Assembly (NCBI GenBank): GCA_020635795.1
Contig: JACJZD010000001.1
Span: 1,497,001-1,561,000 of the forward strand
DNA from: Flavobacteriales bacterium
GTDB taxonomy: Bacteria; Bacteroidota; Bacteroidia; Flavobacteriales_E; Vicingaceae
DNA: 64,000 bases
Reading direction: 5' to 3'
The notes under the pieces were generated by a model. The model saw only the letters and a list, made by a program, of their open reading frames with translations. It was not told the DNA's origin and did not search any database. Both the position numbers and the translations under genes were made by a program. Each line of letters opens with the position of its first letter. The stretch's first letter is position 1. Positions 1 to 10,004 of this stretch are shown one piece after another.

Positions 1-1103
<1,103 letters not shown>

Positions 1104-1134
1104 AACTCTTTAATAATTTAATTCGTTAATTCTT

Positions 1135-2295
1135 TTAATGTTCTAACCAAGATTGATAATAATCTCCATCTTGTATATCTAATGCTTGTTGAGTTACCAT
1201 TAACGGTTTAAAGGTATCTACCATTACAGCTAACTCTTGCGTTTCTTTTTGTCCAATACTACGCTCCATTGCACCAGGGTGCGGACCGTGAGGAATACCT
1301 GCTGGATGCAAGGTGATTTGTCCTTTTTCGATGTTATTTCTACTCATAAAATCACCATCAACATAATACAACACCTCATCCGAATCGATATTACTATGAT
1401 TATAAGGTGCAGGTATTGCTTGTGGATGATAATCGTACAAACGAGGTACAAACGAACAAATTACAAATGTTGATGTTTCGAAAGTTTGGTGTATTGGTGG
1501 AGGCAAATGCACTCTTCCTGTAATAGGTTCAAAATCGTGAATTGAAAATTTGTAAGGAAAGTTATAACCATCCCAACCTACAACACTAAACGGATGTGCA
1601 GCATACACATATTCGTGCATGGTGTCTTGTTTTTTTACTTTCATCACAAACTCACCTTGTTCATCATAGGTTTCTAACTCATGCGGAGGATGAATATCTC
1701 TTTCGCAAAAAGGTGAATGCTCTAAATGCTGACCAAACCAATTTCTATATTGTTTTGGCGTATAAACTGGTGATTTAGATTCTACAATAAACAAACGATT
1801 GTCTTCGGTATCGAAGGTAATTTGATAAATCATACCCCTTGGTACAACCAAATAATCGCCGTACTCGAAATCGATATTACCCATGTGGGTTCTCAATTTT
1901 CCTGTTCCTTTGTGAACAAAAATAACCTCGTCAGAATCGGTGTTTTTGTAAAAATATTCGGTTAACGATTTTTTAGGTGCAGCCAACACTATAATACAAT
2001 CGGTATTAAACAACACAGGTACTCTACTTTCTAAATAATCGTTTTTTGGTTCTACTTTAAATCCTTGTAAAGAAATGGATTTCATGTTTTTTTCGATGGC
2101 TGCTTTTGGAGCAACATCGTACGATTTTAACACCTTTTTTACTTGAGTTGGTCGTTGTGTATGGTACAACAAAGCCGACATACCGTCGAAACCTATTGTT
2201 CCAAACAGCTCTTCGTAATAAAACTTTCCTTCGGGGCTTTTAAAAACCACATGGCGTTTTTGAGGAACGTTTCCTAATTTGTGATATCTTGGCAT
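1135..2295 (-). CDS. hmgA: homogentisate 1,2-dioxygenase
   Basis: Opens the ring of homogentisate to maleylacetoacetate using Fe(II), the step after HPPD, which is encoded 31 bp downstream on the same strand. The protein has 386 residues and a bicupin layout. The C-terminal half carries the iron-binding region: HLPPPIHQTF, DSDEVLYYVDGDF with its Glu ligand, and HPAGIPHGPHPGAMERS with its His ligand. The N-terminal cupin has the NTDSDEVIFVHKGTG strand. The length is shorter than the roughly 440 residues of the human and Pseudomonas enzymes, as in many Bacteroidota homologues. The start is the ATG at 2293-2295. Together with hppD it supports tyrosine or phenylalanine degradation; maleylacetoacetate isomerase and fumarylacetoacetase are not in this window. 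Confidence 0.95.
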   Translation of the reverse strand: MPRYHKLGNVPQKRHVVFKSPEGKFYYEELFGTIGFDGMSALLYHTQRPTQVKKVLKSYDVAPKAAIEKNMKSISLQGFKVEPKNDYLESRVPVLFNTDCIIVLAAPKKSLTEYFYKNTDSDEVIFVHKGTGKLRTHMGNIDFEYGDYLVVPRGMIYQITFDTEDNRLFIVESKSPVYTPKQYRNWFGQHLEHSPFCERDIHPPHELETYDEQGEFVMKVKKQDTMHEYVYAAHPFSVVGWDGYNFPYKFSIHDFEPITGRVHLPPPIHQTFETSTFVICSFVPRLYDYHPQAIPAPYNHSNIDSDEVLYYVDGDFMSRNNIEKGQITLHPAGIPHGPHPGAMERSIGQKETQELAVMVDTFKPLMVTQQALDIQDGDYYQSWLEH

Positions 2296-2328
2296 AAATA
2301 ATTGATAATTTTAAAATGAATAATTGAT

Positions 2329-2350
2329 GATTGAATGTATAAATTCAATC
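2329..2350. repeat. 8-bp-stem hairpin in the hmgA leader
   Basis: GATTGAAT and ATTCAATC pair around a 6-base loop, about 35 bases upstream of the hmgA start. The neighbouring sequence (2297-2328) is made of loosely repeated ATAATTGAT-like units. It may be a leader structure or a decayed dispersed repeat; its function is unknown. Confidence 0.35.
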
Positions 2351-2491
2351 GTATTCATTCTGGATTTCTTTTGAGCTCTTGTTTTTCTCGTTCCTTATGT
2401 TTCATAACATAAAATTTACAACGAATTTAAACATTTTTCGGCGAAAAGAAATGACAAATATCACAATCAATAAAAAGTCTGAATAATTTCT

Positions 2492-4309
2492 TTAACGATT
2501 TACCGAAATTTTATATTGGTCGGTTGTGCCATTTGCATAGGTTAACTTAAACAAATAAGCTCCATTGCTAATACTCACTACATTTAGCTTTAAAGCCTCG
2601 TTTCCAATAGTTTTGTTTTCTGATAGCACCAATTTTCCTGTTAAATCAAACACTTCAACCAATAGCTTCCCTTCTACCTTTTTACGTATTGGTACAGTTA
2701 GTAAATTGGTTACTGGGTTTGGGAAAGGTAAATATGATATTATATTTTTTTCTTCTTCAACGCTAACACATGGTGGACATGGTTCAAAATCAATATGAGT
2801 TAAGTCAAGTGAAATAGAGGGAATAACTCCATAACCCAATCCTTTAAAGTCCCAATTATCTACCCCATTTGTCGTTTTCATTCTTATAGGAGAAATAGGT
2901 TCTTGAAAGTGGCTTGCTGTAACTTTATAATTTATTTCTTCGTCGAATCCTAATTTTAAATTAGAACTATTACTACTTACACAAAACAAATACCTCTGAT
3001 TCATATTTGTAGACCAAGAAAAACCTAATAATTCTACTCTTTCCGTTTGATATAAATTGGTTAAAACATATTGAGTACTATCTGTTAATACCAATGAATT
3101 AAATGTTGGAGGAGAATTTAAATTCAAAATTGTATCGTTCCATTTATAAACTTTTAAGTCTATAACTTCTGTTGAATTAGAATTTATAGACGAAACGACA
3201 ATTTTAACAGACTCAAAACTCAAAGCATAATTTCTCATTTTTAGATTTAAACATACTTCCCATTCAGTACTATTTGTATCAAAAGAATAGGAATTTGTAT
3301 ATAAAGGATTTGAAGAATTATCAGTTCTTGATTTAGCATAAAACCTATTAATTGAATCTGTAATTCTAAAATCATAATTAATTGAGTTGTCAGATATGTC
3401 GTCGTCAACATTATTCAAAGAATAAGCAACTGAATAAATCCCACTACCCCAATAAGGAGGTGCATAAGTGCCTAAATCTATAAACTGAGTATCCACATTA
3501 CTACCAATTGGAGCATTAAAGTTTAAAGGTAAACTTGTTTGGCTATAAATTACTGAGCTATTTAACGATACTGTAACAGATGCAGTAACTCCGTTCTGTG
3601 GATTTGAACCTAAGTTATAGGCAAAAAAACCTAAATCTAATGGAAAAATAGTTCCATTTGGAGCAAGATTTTTTGGAGTAGTATTATTTTCAGGCATTAA
3701 ACAATCAGCTTTACTTGTCGCCATATTATTTGTTAAATAGCCAATAGAACCCTTAACGGAATCAGTAGGGCAATTTTGTAAAGCAAAAAACAAGTCATCA
3801 CCAACCACCCGACTAATCATTACTACTGGAATAGTAACTCTTGTTCCATAAGAACCTCCTGCCATTGTTATTGGATCACCAGTATGATTAATGATGATTA
3901 CTCCAATAGCACCACGTTTTTGAGCATTGAGCGCTTTTAATGAAAAATTACAAATACCACGATAAATCACTGCAATTTTACCCGTTAAATCTTGAGCCAA
4001 ATTCCCTAGTGTATCACAACCTAAAGCAGATTTTGGCACATTGTTTAATGGTGGAGTTCCTATTCCAATTGCTGTTCCAGAAGCACTATCATTTATCATC
4101 TCTAATGGTCCAGAAACGGTATTATTTACATCATACATGTTTGGGCAACCCCAATCTGTAGATGAACCATCCAGTTCTCCTGCATAAGTAAATGGATATA
4201 AACCCTCTAAACCTGAATTACATGGTACAGCAGTTAGACTAACAATTACTTGAGAGTAACTATTAAACACTAAAATTATAAACAGAATTTGAAAAATAAT
4301 TTTTTTCAT
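2492..4309 (-). CDS. PA-domain secreted protein with T9SS sorting domain (paralogue A)
   Basis: A 605-residue protein with an N-terminal signal peptide (residues 1-19, ending SYSQ). A protease-associated (PA) domain follows at about 95-185, with LTGKIAVIYRGICNFSLKA and GAIGVIIINHTGDP typical of the family. The middle region is unassigned and beta-rich. The last 75 or so residues are a type A T9SS sorting domain (PFPNPVTNLL, VEVFDLTGKLVL, NGAYLFKL). PA domains usually sit beside peptidases, but no catalytic protease domain is visible, so it may be a binding or adhesive exoprotein. It is the downstream member of a tandem pair with the gene at 4332-6158, 22 bp away, and almost certainly arose by duplication. 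Substrate unknown. Confidence 0.85.
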   Translation of the reverse strand: MKKIIFQILFIILVFNSYSQVIVSLTAVPCNSGLEGLYPFTYAGELDGSSTDWGCPNMYDVNNTVSGPLEMINDSASGTAIGIGTPPLNNVPKSALGCDTLGNLAQDLTGKIAVIYRGICNFSLKALNAQKRGAIGVIIINHTGDPITMAGGSYGTRVTIPVVMISRVVGDDLFFALQNCPTDSVKGSIGYLTNNMATSKADCLMPENNTTPKNLAPNGTIFPLDLGFFAYNLGSNPQNGVTASVTVSLNSSVIYSQTSLPLNFNAPIGSNVDTQFIDLGTYAPPYWGSGIYSVAYSLNNVDDDISDNSINYDFRITDSINRFYAKSRTDNSSNPLYTNSYSFDTNSTEWEVCLNLKMRNYALSFESVKIVVSSINSNSTEVIDLKVYKWNDTILNLNSPPTFNSLVLTDSTQYVLTNLYQTERVELLGFSWSTNMNQRYLFCVSSNSSNLKLGFDEEINYKVTASHFQEPISPIRMKTTNGVDNWDFKGLGYGVIPSISLDLTHIDFEPCPPCVSVEEEKNIISYLPFPNPVTNLLTVPIRKKVEGKLLVEVFDLTGKLVLSENKTIGNEALKLNVVSISNGAYLFKLTYANGTTDQYKISVNR

Positions 4310-4331
4310 AACCCTAAATTTAATAATTATT

Positions 4332-6158
4332 TCAACGATTTACCGAAATTTTATATTGGTCGCTTGTGCCATTTGCAAAGGTTAACTTAAACAAATAAGC
4401 TCCATTGCTAATACTCGCTACATTTAGCTTTAAAGCCTCGTCTCCTATTGTATTGTTTTCTGTTAACACCAATTTACCTGTTAAATCAAACACTTCAACC
4501 AACACTTTTCCTTCTACCTTTTTACGTAATGGTACAGTTAGTAAATTGGTTACTGGGTTTGGGTAAGGAAAATAATCTTTTAAACTTTGACTCTCATTCA
4601 CGCCTACTTCATGATCGAAATTTATTACGATTGAAGGTACTGTTTCTATTCCAAACCCATGCAAAAACCAACTATTCGGATTACCACTATTTTCTATCAT
4701 AACTGGAAACATAGGTTGCAAATAATTATTCACTGTTGCATTGTAATTTATTCCTTCATCAAAACCAATCCTAACCGAATCGTTAATATAATTTCTCACA
4801 CAAAACAAGTATCGTTTATCAGGCATAATGCTAATTGAATTGTTAAAATTAACATCCACAATTGGATTGTTATCTAAAAAAGTATGTGGTGTACTATCTA
4901 AAAGTACTAGATTATCAAATGTTGGTGGCGAATAAATATCTGTAAACACATCATTCCATTCATAAGCTCTTATTTCAATCAATTCATTAATAATATCATA
5001 CCCAGTTGGTGTTGCAACAAATGTTAACCCTTTAAACCATTGCATTGAATTGTAGACATAAGATGATGATGTTTTGTAAGTTATACAAGTTTCCCAACTA
5101 TCATAATTATCCATTTGATTTAAAGAATATGAAGTAGTATAAATAGGTTTTCCTACATTATTAGTTCTCGATTTGGCATAATAACCAAATATTGGATCGG
5201 TAATCTTAAACTCATAACTAAACGAATTATCAAGTAAATACTCGTCTGATGTTGCATTTAAAGTATAAGTAACAGTATAAGTATCTATATTCCAAACGCT
5301 CGGTGCATACGTTCCTAGATCAATGTACTGTGTATCTACAAAAGTGCTATCTAAAGCATTAAAATCTAAAGGCGCAGAAGTTTGAGAATATACAGTTGAG
5401 CCATTTGATTGACGAACTACAGTTACGGTTGCTGTTGCACCTATTTGAGCATTTGTACCAGTGTTGTAGGCATACAATCCTAAATCGACTGGAAAAATAG
5501 TTCCATTTGGTGCTAAATGTTGTGGCGTTGCTAAATTTTCAGGCATTAGAAAATATCCTAATCTTGAACCCATATCATTAGCATAGAAACCTACTTTATT
5601 ACCAATAAAACCCACAATGCCATTGCAAGTAGTATCTAAACAAGCTAATAGTTCATCACCATCTGCTCTACCAATTTGTATTACAGGAATGGTAACCAAA
5701 GTGCCAAATGCACCTCCACTCATTGGTATTGGTGAACCTGTATGATTAATAATCACAACTCCAATTGCCCCACGTTTTTGAGCATTATATGCTTTTAATG
5801 AAAAATTACAAATTCCACGAAAGATTACGGCAATTTTACCTGTTAAATCTTGAGTCCAATTTGTAGAATCACATCCCAAAACGGAATTATTAACCGTTAT
5901 TGTTGGAGTACCAAATGTTGTAGTACCTGCAACCCCATCATTCACCAAAACCAAACAACCTTGAATGGCATTAATAGGATTTGTAATATCAGGAGTACCC
6001 CAATCGGAAACGCCACCATCTAATTCTCCACCATATTCAAATGGAAAAGCTCCAACTACATTGGTATCACAACTGTTTGATAAAACATCAAACACTATTT
6101 GAGAGAAAGCATTTAGCGAAATGATGATTCCAACTAAAAATAAAGTAACATTTTTCAT
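4332..6158 (-). CDS. PA-domain secreted protein with T9SS sorting domain (paralogue B)
   Basis: A 608-residue protein, co-linear along its whole length with its downstream neighbour. It has a signal peptide (1-19), a PA domain (LTGKIAVIFRGICNFSLKA, GAIGVVIINHTGSP), a shared middle region (for example MPENLATPQHLAPNGTIFP) and the same C-terminal sorting domain (PYPNPVTNLLTVPLRKK). The coding DNA for the sorting domain is about 93% identical to the neighbour by eye, higher than the rest of the gene, which suggests recent gene conversion. It is probably exported through the T9SS and anchored or released. No peptidase active site was recognised. It is the first gene of a two-gene unit; the next gene upstream on this strand is the PTPS-family gene, 102 bp away. 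Confidence 0.85.
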   Translation of the reverse strand: MKNVTLFLVGIIISLNAFSQIVFDVLSNSCDTNVVGAFPFEYGGELDGGVSDWGTPDITNPINAIQGCLVLVNDGVAGTTTFGTPTITVNNSVLGCDSTNWTQDLTGKIAVIFRGICNFSLKAYNAQKRGAIGVVIINHTGSPIPMSGGAFGTLVTIPVIQIGRADGDELLACLDTTCNGIVGFIGNKVGFYANDMGSRLGYFLMPENLATPQHLAPNGTIFPVDLGLYAYNTGTNAQIGATATVTVVRQSNGSTVYSQTSAPLDFNALDSTFVDTQYIDLGTYAPSVWNIDTYTVTYTLNATSDEYLLDNSFSYEFKITDPIFGYYAKSRTNNVGKPIYTTSYSLNQMDNYDSWETCITYKTSSSYVYNSMQWFKGLTFVATPTGYDIINELIEIRAYEWNDVFTDIYSPPTFDNLVLLDSTPHTFLDNNPIVDVNFNNSISIMPDKRYLFCVRNYINDSVRIGFDEGINYNATVNNYLQPMFPVMIENSGNPNSWFLHGFGIETVPSIVINFDHEVGVNESQSLKDYFPYPNPVTNLLTVPLRKKVEGKVLVEVFDLTGKLVLTENNTIGDEALKLNVASISNGAYLFKLTFANGTSDQYKISVNR

Positions 6159-6260
6159 AAGCCAATAATTAATTTGTTCAACTAATTTAGCTTATTATAA
6201 GTGAATTTAAAAAAAATGTTCAATTTATCTTTTGAACGGTCGCTTTTTGGAAGTGAACGG

Positions 6261-6701
6261 TCAATTATCTTCGGCAAACCACTCTGCAAACGATGAGTTG
6301 GTTTCTCTTAAAAACAAACTATGCAGCTTTATATCGGTTGGTAATTTGTCTTTAATTAGCGATGCGAAATAAACCAACATATTTTCACAAGTGGGTTGAA
6401 AAGGTACTCGAATTAATTTATCCATAAATTCAAACTGAGTAACATCTATATTCGCTTTTTCATTTAACACCAAGGCATGGTCAAACACATCTACCACCAA
6501 ATCTTTCACCACTTTTTTAATCACTCCAAAATCAACCACCATACCTTCGTCAGAATCGGAAGTATTGTTTTTAACAGCACCCTTAACCGTTACATTTAAT
6601 TGGTACGAATGACCATGAATATTTTTACAAGGTCCGTCGTATTTTAATAAGGCGTGAGCCATTTCAAAATGAAATTGTTTGGTTACTCGTATTACTGACA
6701 T
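6261..6701 (-). CDS. queD: 6-carboxytetrahydropterin synthase / PTPS family protein
   Basis: A 146-residue T-fold enzyme of the 6-pyruvoyltetrahydropterin synthase family. In bacteria this family usually makes 6-carboxy-5,6,7,8-tetrahydropterin from dihydroneopterin triphosphate for queuosine and other deazapurines. The zinc histidines are visible in HFEMAHALLKYDG and KNIHGHSY, and the Cys just before them (GPCKNIHGH) matches the catalytic cysteine. FLRETNSSFAEW near the C-terminus holds the conserved Glu. No queC, queE or queF is nearby, so the queuosine role rests on the family; a folate or biopterin side role cannot be excluded. The start is the ATG at 6699-6701, with a TAACTTTG box about 27 bases upstream. 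Confidence 0.85.
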   Translation of the reverse strand: MSVIRVTKQFHFEMAHALLKYDGPCKNIHGHSYQLNVTVKGAVKNNTSDSDEGMVVDFGVIKKVVKDLVVDVFDHALVLNEKANIDVTQFEFMDKLIRVPFQPTCENMLVYFASLIKDKLPTDIKLHSLFLRETNSSFAEWFAEDN

Positions 6702-6727
6702 TCTTCTCTGGTTTATTGTTCTGGCTT

Positions 6728-6735
6728 CAAAGTTA
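6728..6735 (-). promoter_or_regulatory. -7 promoter box upstream of queD
   Basis: TAACTTTG on the minus strand fits the Bacteroidota -7 consensus TAnnTTTG and lies about 27 bases before the queD ATG. No clear TTTG -33 box is seen at standard spacing. Confidence 0.45.
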
Positions 6736-6784
6736 TTAGTTTAGATAGACTAAGCAACCCAAACAAGTAAGAAAAAACAAAAAT

Positions 6785-9700
6785 TTAGCTTAATCTACTT
6801 CCTATTACTATAACATCATCTATTTGTTCCATAGAACCTTTCCATTCTGCCATGGTTAGTTCTAAAAGATGTTTTTGTTCGTCCATACTTTTAGCGTTTA
6901 TTTCTAAAAACAACTGCTTAAATTGCTTGTACCTAAATTTCTTTCCATTTGGTCCGCCAAATTGGTCGGCATACCCATCAGAGAATAAATATACCGTATC
7001 GCCTTGAGATAACTTAATGGTATGATTGGTGTAGGAACTTTTGCTATCAGCATAACTACCAATAGGAAATCTGTCACCTTTAATTTCATAAAGATGTAGT
7101 TTATTCTCTAAAGACATGTCAGGGATTAAATTAGCTCCATTATCTTGTACATTATTAGTTGATACAATGTACAACGGATTGTAAGCTCCTGCATATTCTA
7201 AGGTTTTTGTTTTTTTATCAAAAGCACACAGGGTAATATCCATCCCGTCTTTTATTGCTGATTTGTCGGCATCTTTTCGTAATGTTTCTTCTACCCCTTT
7301 GTTTAACTGATTTAAAATTTCTGATGGTTTTGTAATACCATATTCCCCAACAATTTTATCTAACAAATTATAGCCCACAATACTCATAAACGCACCAGGA
7401 ACGCCATGTCCAGTACAATCAACCGATGCAAACAATATCTTGTCATCTTTTCGGTACAACCAGTAAAAATCTCCACTAACAATATCTTTCGGTTGAAACA
7501 ACACAAAAGTATCCGTCAATTCTCTCACAAAAGCTTCATCAGAAGGTAAAATGGAATCTTGTATTCGTTTCGCATAGGTGATACTGTCAATAATGTCTTT
7601 ATTTTTTTGTTCAATTTCAGCACTCTTTTGAACAACCTCTTCGGTACGTTGAATGACTTTTTCTTCCAAAATCAATTTTTCTTTAATCAATTGTCTTTCT
7701 CTGAATTTAATAAACACGACAACGATTAATAACACAATAAAACCGCATAAGGCAATAAACCACGGCTTTTGCCAGATGGGAGGCGTAATTTCAAAGTTAT
7801 AGGTTACTGGCTCCGAATTCCAAATTCCATTGTTGTTTGATGCTTTAACTTTAAAAGTGTATTTACCAGGTGGCAACGGCGAATATGTAGCAAATGTTTG
7901 TTGAGTAAGTGGTCGCCAATCTTCATCAGCTCCTTCTAACATTACTTGATAATAAATTTGGTCGGGATTTGTAAAACAAATACTACTGTAATCGAATGTT
8001 ACCGATTTCTCACGGTAATTCAATAATAAATTTTCAGACAATGGTCTATCCTCTAAGTTTACACGTAATCGAGTGATAAAAGTTAAAGGTTCTAAGTTGT
8101 TTTGATTTATTTCGTTGGTATTCAGTTTTACTGCACCTTTTATGGTTCCAAACCATAGGTTCCCCTCTTTATTTTTAAAGGTTGCATTGTTCTTCGATTC
8201 AATACCAATGAAACCCATTTTTTGACCATAAGAGTAAAATTTCTGCTCTTTCAAGTCAAACTTATTTAAACCCTTGTTGGTTCCTATCCAATAATTGCCA
8301 TCATCATCAATATTTATTAATGAGATATAATCGGACAATAAACCCTCTTTTACTGTAATTTCTTTGATAATTTTTTCACCATCAAACACTAAAACACCTT
8401 TACCTTCTGTTCCAATTAAAATTTTTCCAGCCTTATCTTCAATAATGCAAGTAGGAGTAAATTTTATTTTTAAATCTACTTTTTTTATGTCAGCTCCTTT
8501 AATTTTTGAAATACCTTTTCCTCGAGAACCTACCCAAACGTTATTTTTTGAATCGGAATAAACCACCGTAATATCATTTCCTGCCAATCCATGATTTTGA
8601 GTTAGCCTATCGGCTAATTGATTTTTTATTTCGTAATACACCAATCCATCAGTAGTCCCAACCCATAAGTTATTGGTATTATCTACCTCCAATGCTGTAA
8701 TTAAAGGCTGATACATAAAGGAATTGATTCGGAAATTCACTTCAAATCTATCCGAACGAGGGTTTAACTGCATTACTCCTCCACCCCACGTTCCTATCCA
8801 AATATTACCAAGTTTATCTTTTTTTATAAACCGAACTTCTTCAAATGGTAAACCACTGTTGTAGTTATAATTTTTTACAACTTTATTGTTTTTTATTTTA
8901 GAAATTCCTTTGTTAGTAGCTATCCACGTAAATTCATTATCATCTAATATCGACCATACCTGATTGTCTATTAAGCCTTCGTCTTTAGTAAAAGCTACAA
9001 ACTGTTCACCTTTATACAACAACAATCCGTTTTCTTTTGTACCGAACAACACATTACCTTCTCTATCGCCTTCAATGCAACGTATCTTATCATCAATTAA
9101 CCCATTCGCTAAAGTTATACTTTGTATTTGTTTACTTTGATTAACTCTTGTTATTCCGCCACCCCAAGTTCCTATCCACAAGTTATCTTTGTTATCTTCA
9201 TAGATACTTGTTATCCAATTGCTGGCTAATCCATCTCTAACATCGTAAATTTTAAATTTACTGTCTGATTTAATGTACTCATAAGCTCCACCATTGTATG
9301 TTCCAAACCATAAATCACCATTTTTACGTTCGAACATACAAATGATTTGAAAGTATGATGGCATATCTTTTATTACAAAATTTGAAAACTCATTTTTTTG
9401 TGAATTATAATACTTCACTCCAACGTCGGTAATAAAACAAACTGTTCCGTTTTTTAATTTTGTTACATTAAACACAATGTCACTCAAGCCCTCTTGTCCT
9501 TTAAATTGCTTAAAAACAATTGAATCGGTATTTGTTGAGTAAGGGTTGGTAATTTTTATTGCTCCGCTTTTAAAAGAAGTTACCCATAAATTACCTTCGT
9601 CATCTTCAGAAAAAGAGGTAATATCAGCGCCTATGTTCAGTATAATTTTTTTTTCTTTACCAATTATTCTTGTTACCCCTCCATCGGTATGTCCAACCCA

Positions 9701-9994
9701 AATCGCATCATTTTTATCAATATAAATTGATTTAACAGCCCCTTCGGCTAAACCATGTTCGGTTGTGAAATTTTCAAAATCCTTACCATTAAATTTAGAT
9801 AAACCACTAGCTGTACCTATCCATAATGCACCTTGTTTATCTTGCTTTACTGCATATACTCCCGATTGAGCCAATCCTTCTTTAACACTGTAAACATCAA
9901 AATGATATTTTTGAGCAAAAAGTTGAATATTTAATAAAAAAAGAACCGACAAGAATAGATACTTGTCGGTTAGTTTGTTGAATTTAAAAATCAT
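6785..9994 (-). CDS. Reg_prop sensor with Y_Y_Y domain and cytoplasmic SpoIIE/PP2C phosphatase
   Basis: A 1069-residue transmembrane regulator. A signal peptide (about 1-27) leads into some 600 residues of repeated two-component-regulator propeller blades (recurring LWIGT, NLWVGT, IWIGTWGGG). A Y_Y_Y domain follows (about 655-735, YSPLPPGKYTFKVKASNN), then one membrane helix (about 745-765), a coiled coil rich in E and K (about 770-815), and a C-terminal SpoIIE-type PP2C phosphatase (about 820-1069). Phosphatase motifs are FQPKDIVSGDFYW, ASVDCTGHGVPGAFMS and YLFSDGYADQFGG. The propeller is predicted to be periplasmic and the phosphatase cytoplasmic, probably acting on an anti-anti-sigma-type or other phosphoprotein. 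No histidine kinase domain is present. It lies 10 bp from the TPR-caspase gene upstream, so the two are probably co-transcribed. Ligand and substrate unknown. Confidence 0.92.
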   Translation of the reverse strand: MIFKFNKLTDKYLFLSVLFLLNIQLFAQKYHFDVYSVKEGLAQSGVYAVKQDKQGALWIGTASGLSKFNGKDFENFTTEHGLAEGAVKSIYIDKNDAIWVGHTDGGVTRIIGKEKKIILNIGADITSFSEDDEGNLWVTSFKSGAIKITNPYSTNTDSIVFKQFKGQEGLSDIVFNVTKLKNGTVCFITDVGVKYYNSQKNEFSNFVIKDMPSYFQIICMFERKNGDLWFGTYNGGAYEYIKSDSKFKIYDVRDGLASNWITSIYEDNKDNLWIGTWGGGITRVNQSKQIQSITLANGLIDDKIRCIEGDREGNVLFGTKENGLLLYKGEQFVAFTKDEGLIDNQVWSILDDNEFTWIATNKGISKIKNNKVVKNYNYNSGLPFEEVRFIKKDKLGNIWIGTWGGGVMQLNPRSDRFEVNFRINSFMYQPLITALEVDNTNNLWVGTTDGLVYYEIKNQLADRLTQNHGLAGNDITVVYSDSKNNVWVGSRGKGISKIKGADIKKVDLKIKFTPTCIIEDKAGKILIGTEGKGVLVFDGEKIIKEITVKEGLLSDYISLINIDDDGNYWIGTNKGLNKFDLKEQKFYSYGQKMGFIGIESKNNATFKNKEGNLWFGTIKGAVKLNTNEINQNNLEPLTFITRLRVNLEDRPLSENLLLNYREKSVTFDYSSICFTNPDQIYYQVMLEGADEDWRPLTQQTFATYSPLPPGKYTFKVKASNNNGIWNSEPVTYNFEITPPIWQKPWFIALCGFIVLLIVVVFIKFRERQLIKEKLILEEKVIQRTEEVVQKSAEIEQKNKDIIDSITYAKRIQDSILPSDEAFVRELTDTFVLFQPKDIVSGDFYWLYRKDDKILFASVDCTGHGVPGAFMSIVGYNLLDKIVGEYGITKPSEILNQLNKGVEETLRKDADKSAIKDGMDITLCAFDKKTKTLEYAGAYNPLYIVSTNNVQDNGANLIPDMSLENKLHLYEIKGDRFPIGSYADSKSSYTNHTIKLSQGDTVYLFSDGYADQFGGPNGKKFRYKQFKQLFLEINAKSMDEQKHLLELTMAEWKGSMEQIDDVIVIGSRLS

Positions 9995-10004
9995 TATTGT
10001 GTGA

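Noticed and set aside
1237..1473. Plus-strand frame inside homogentisate dioxygenase
   Set aside because: It lies opposite a highly conserved enzyme and encodes a cysteine- and isoleucine-rich sequence with no family features, so it is an antisense shadow.
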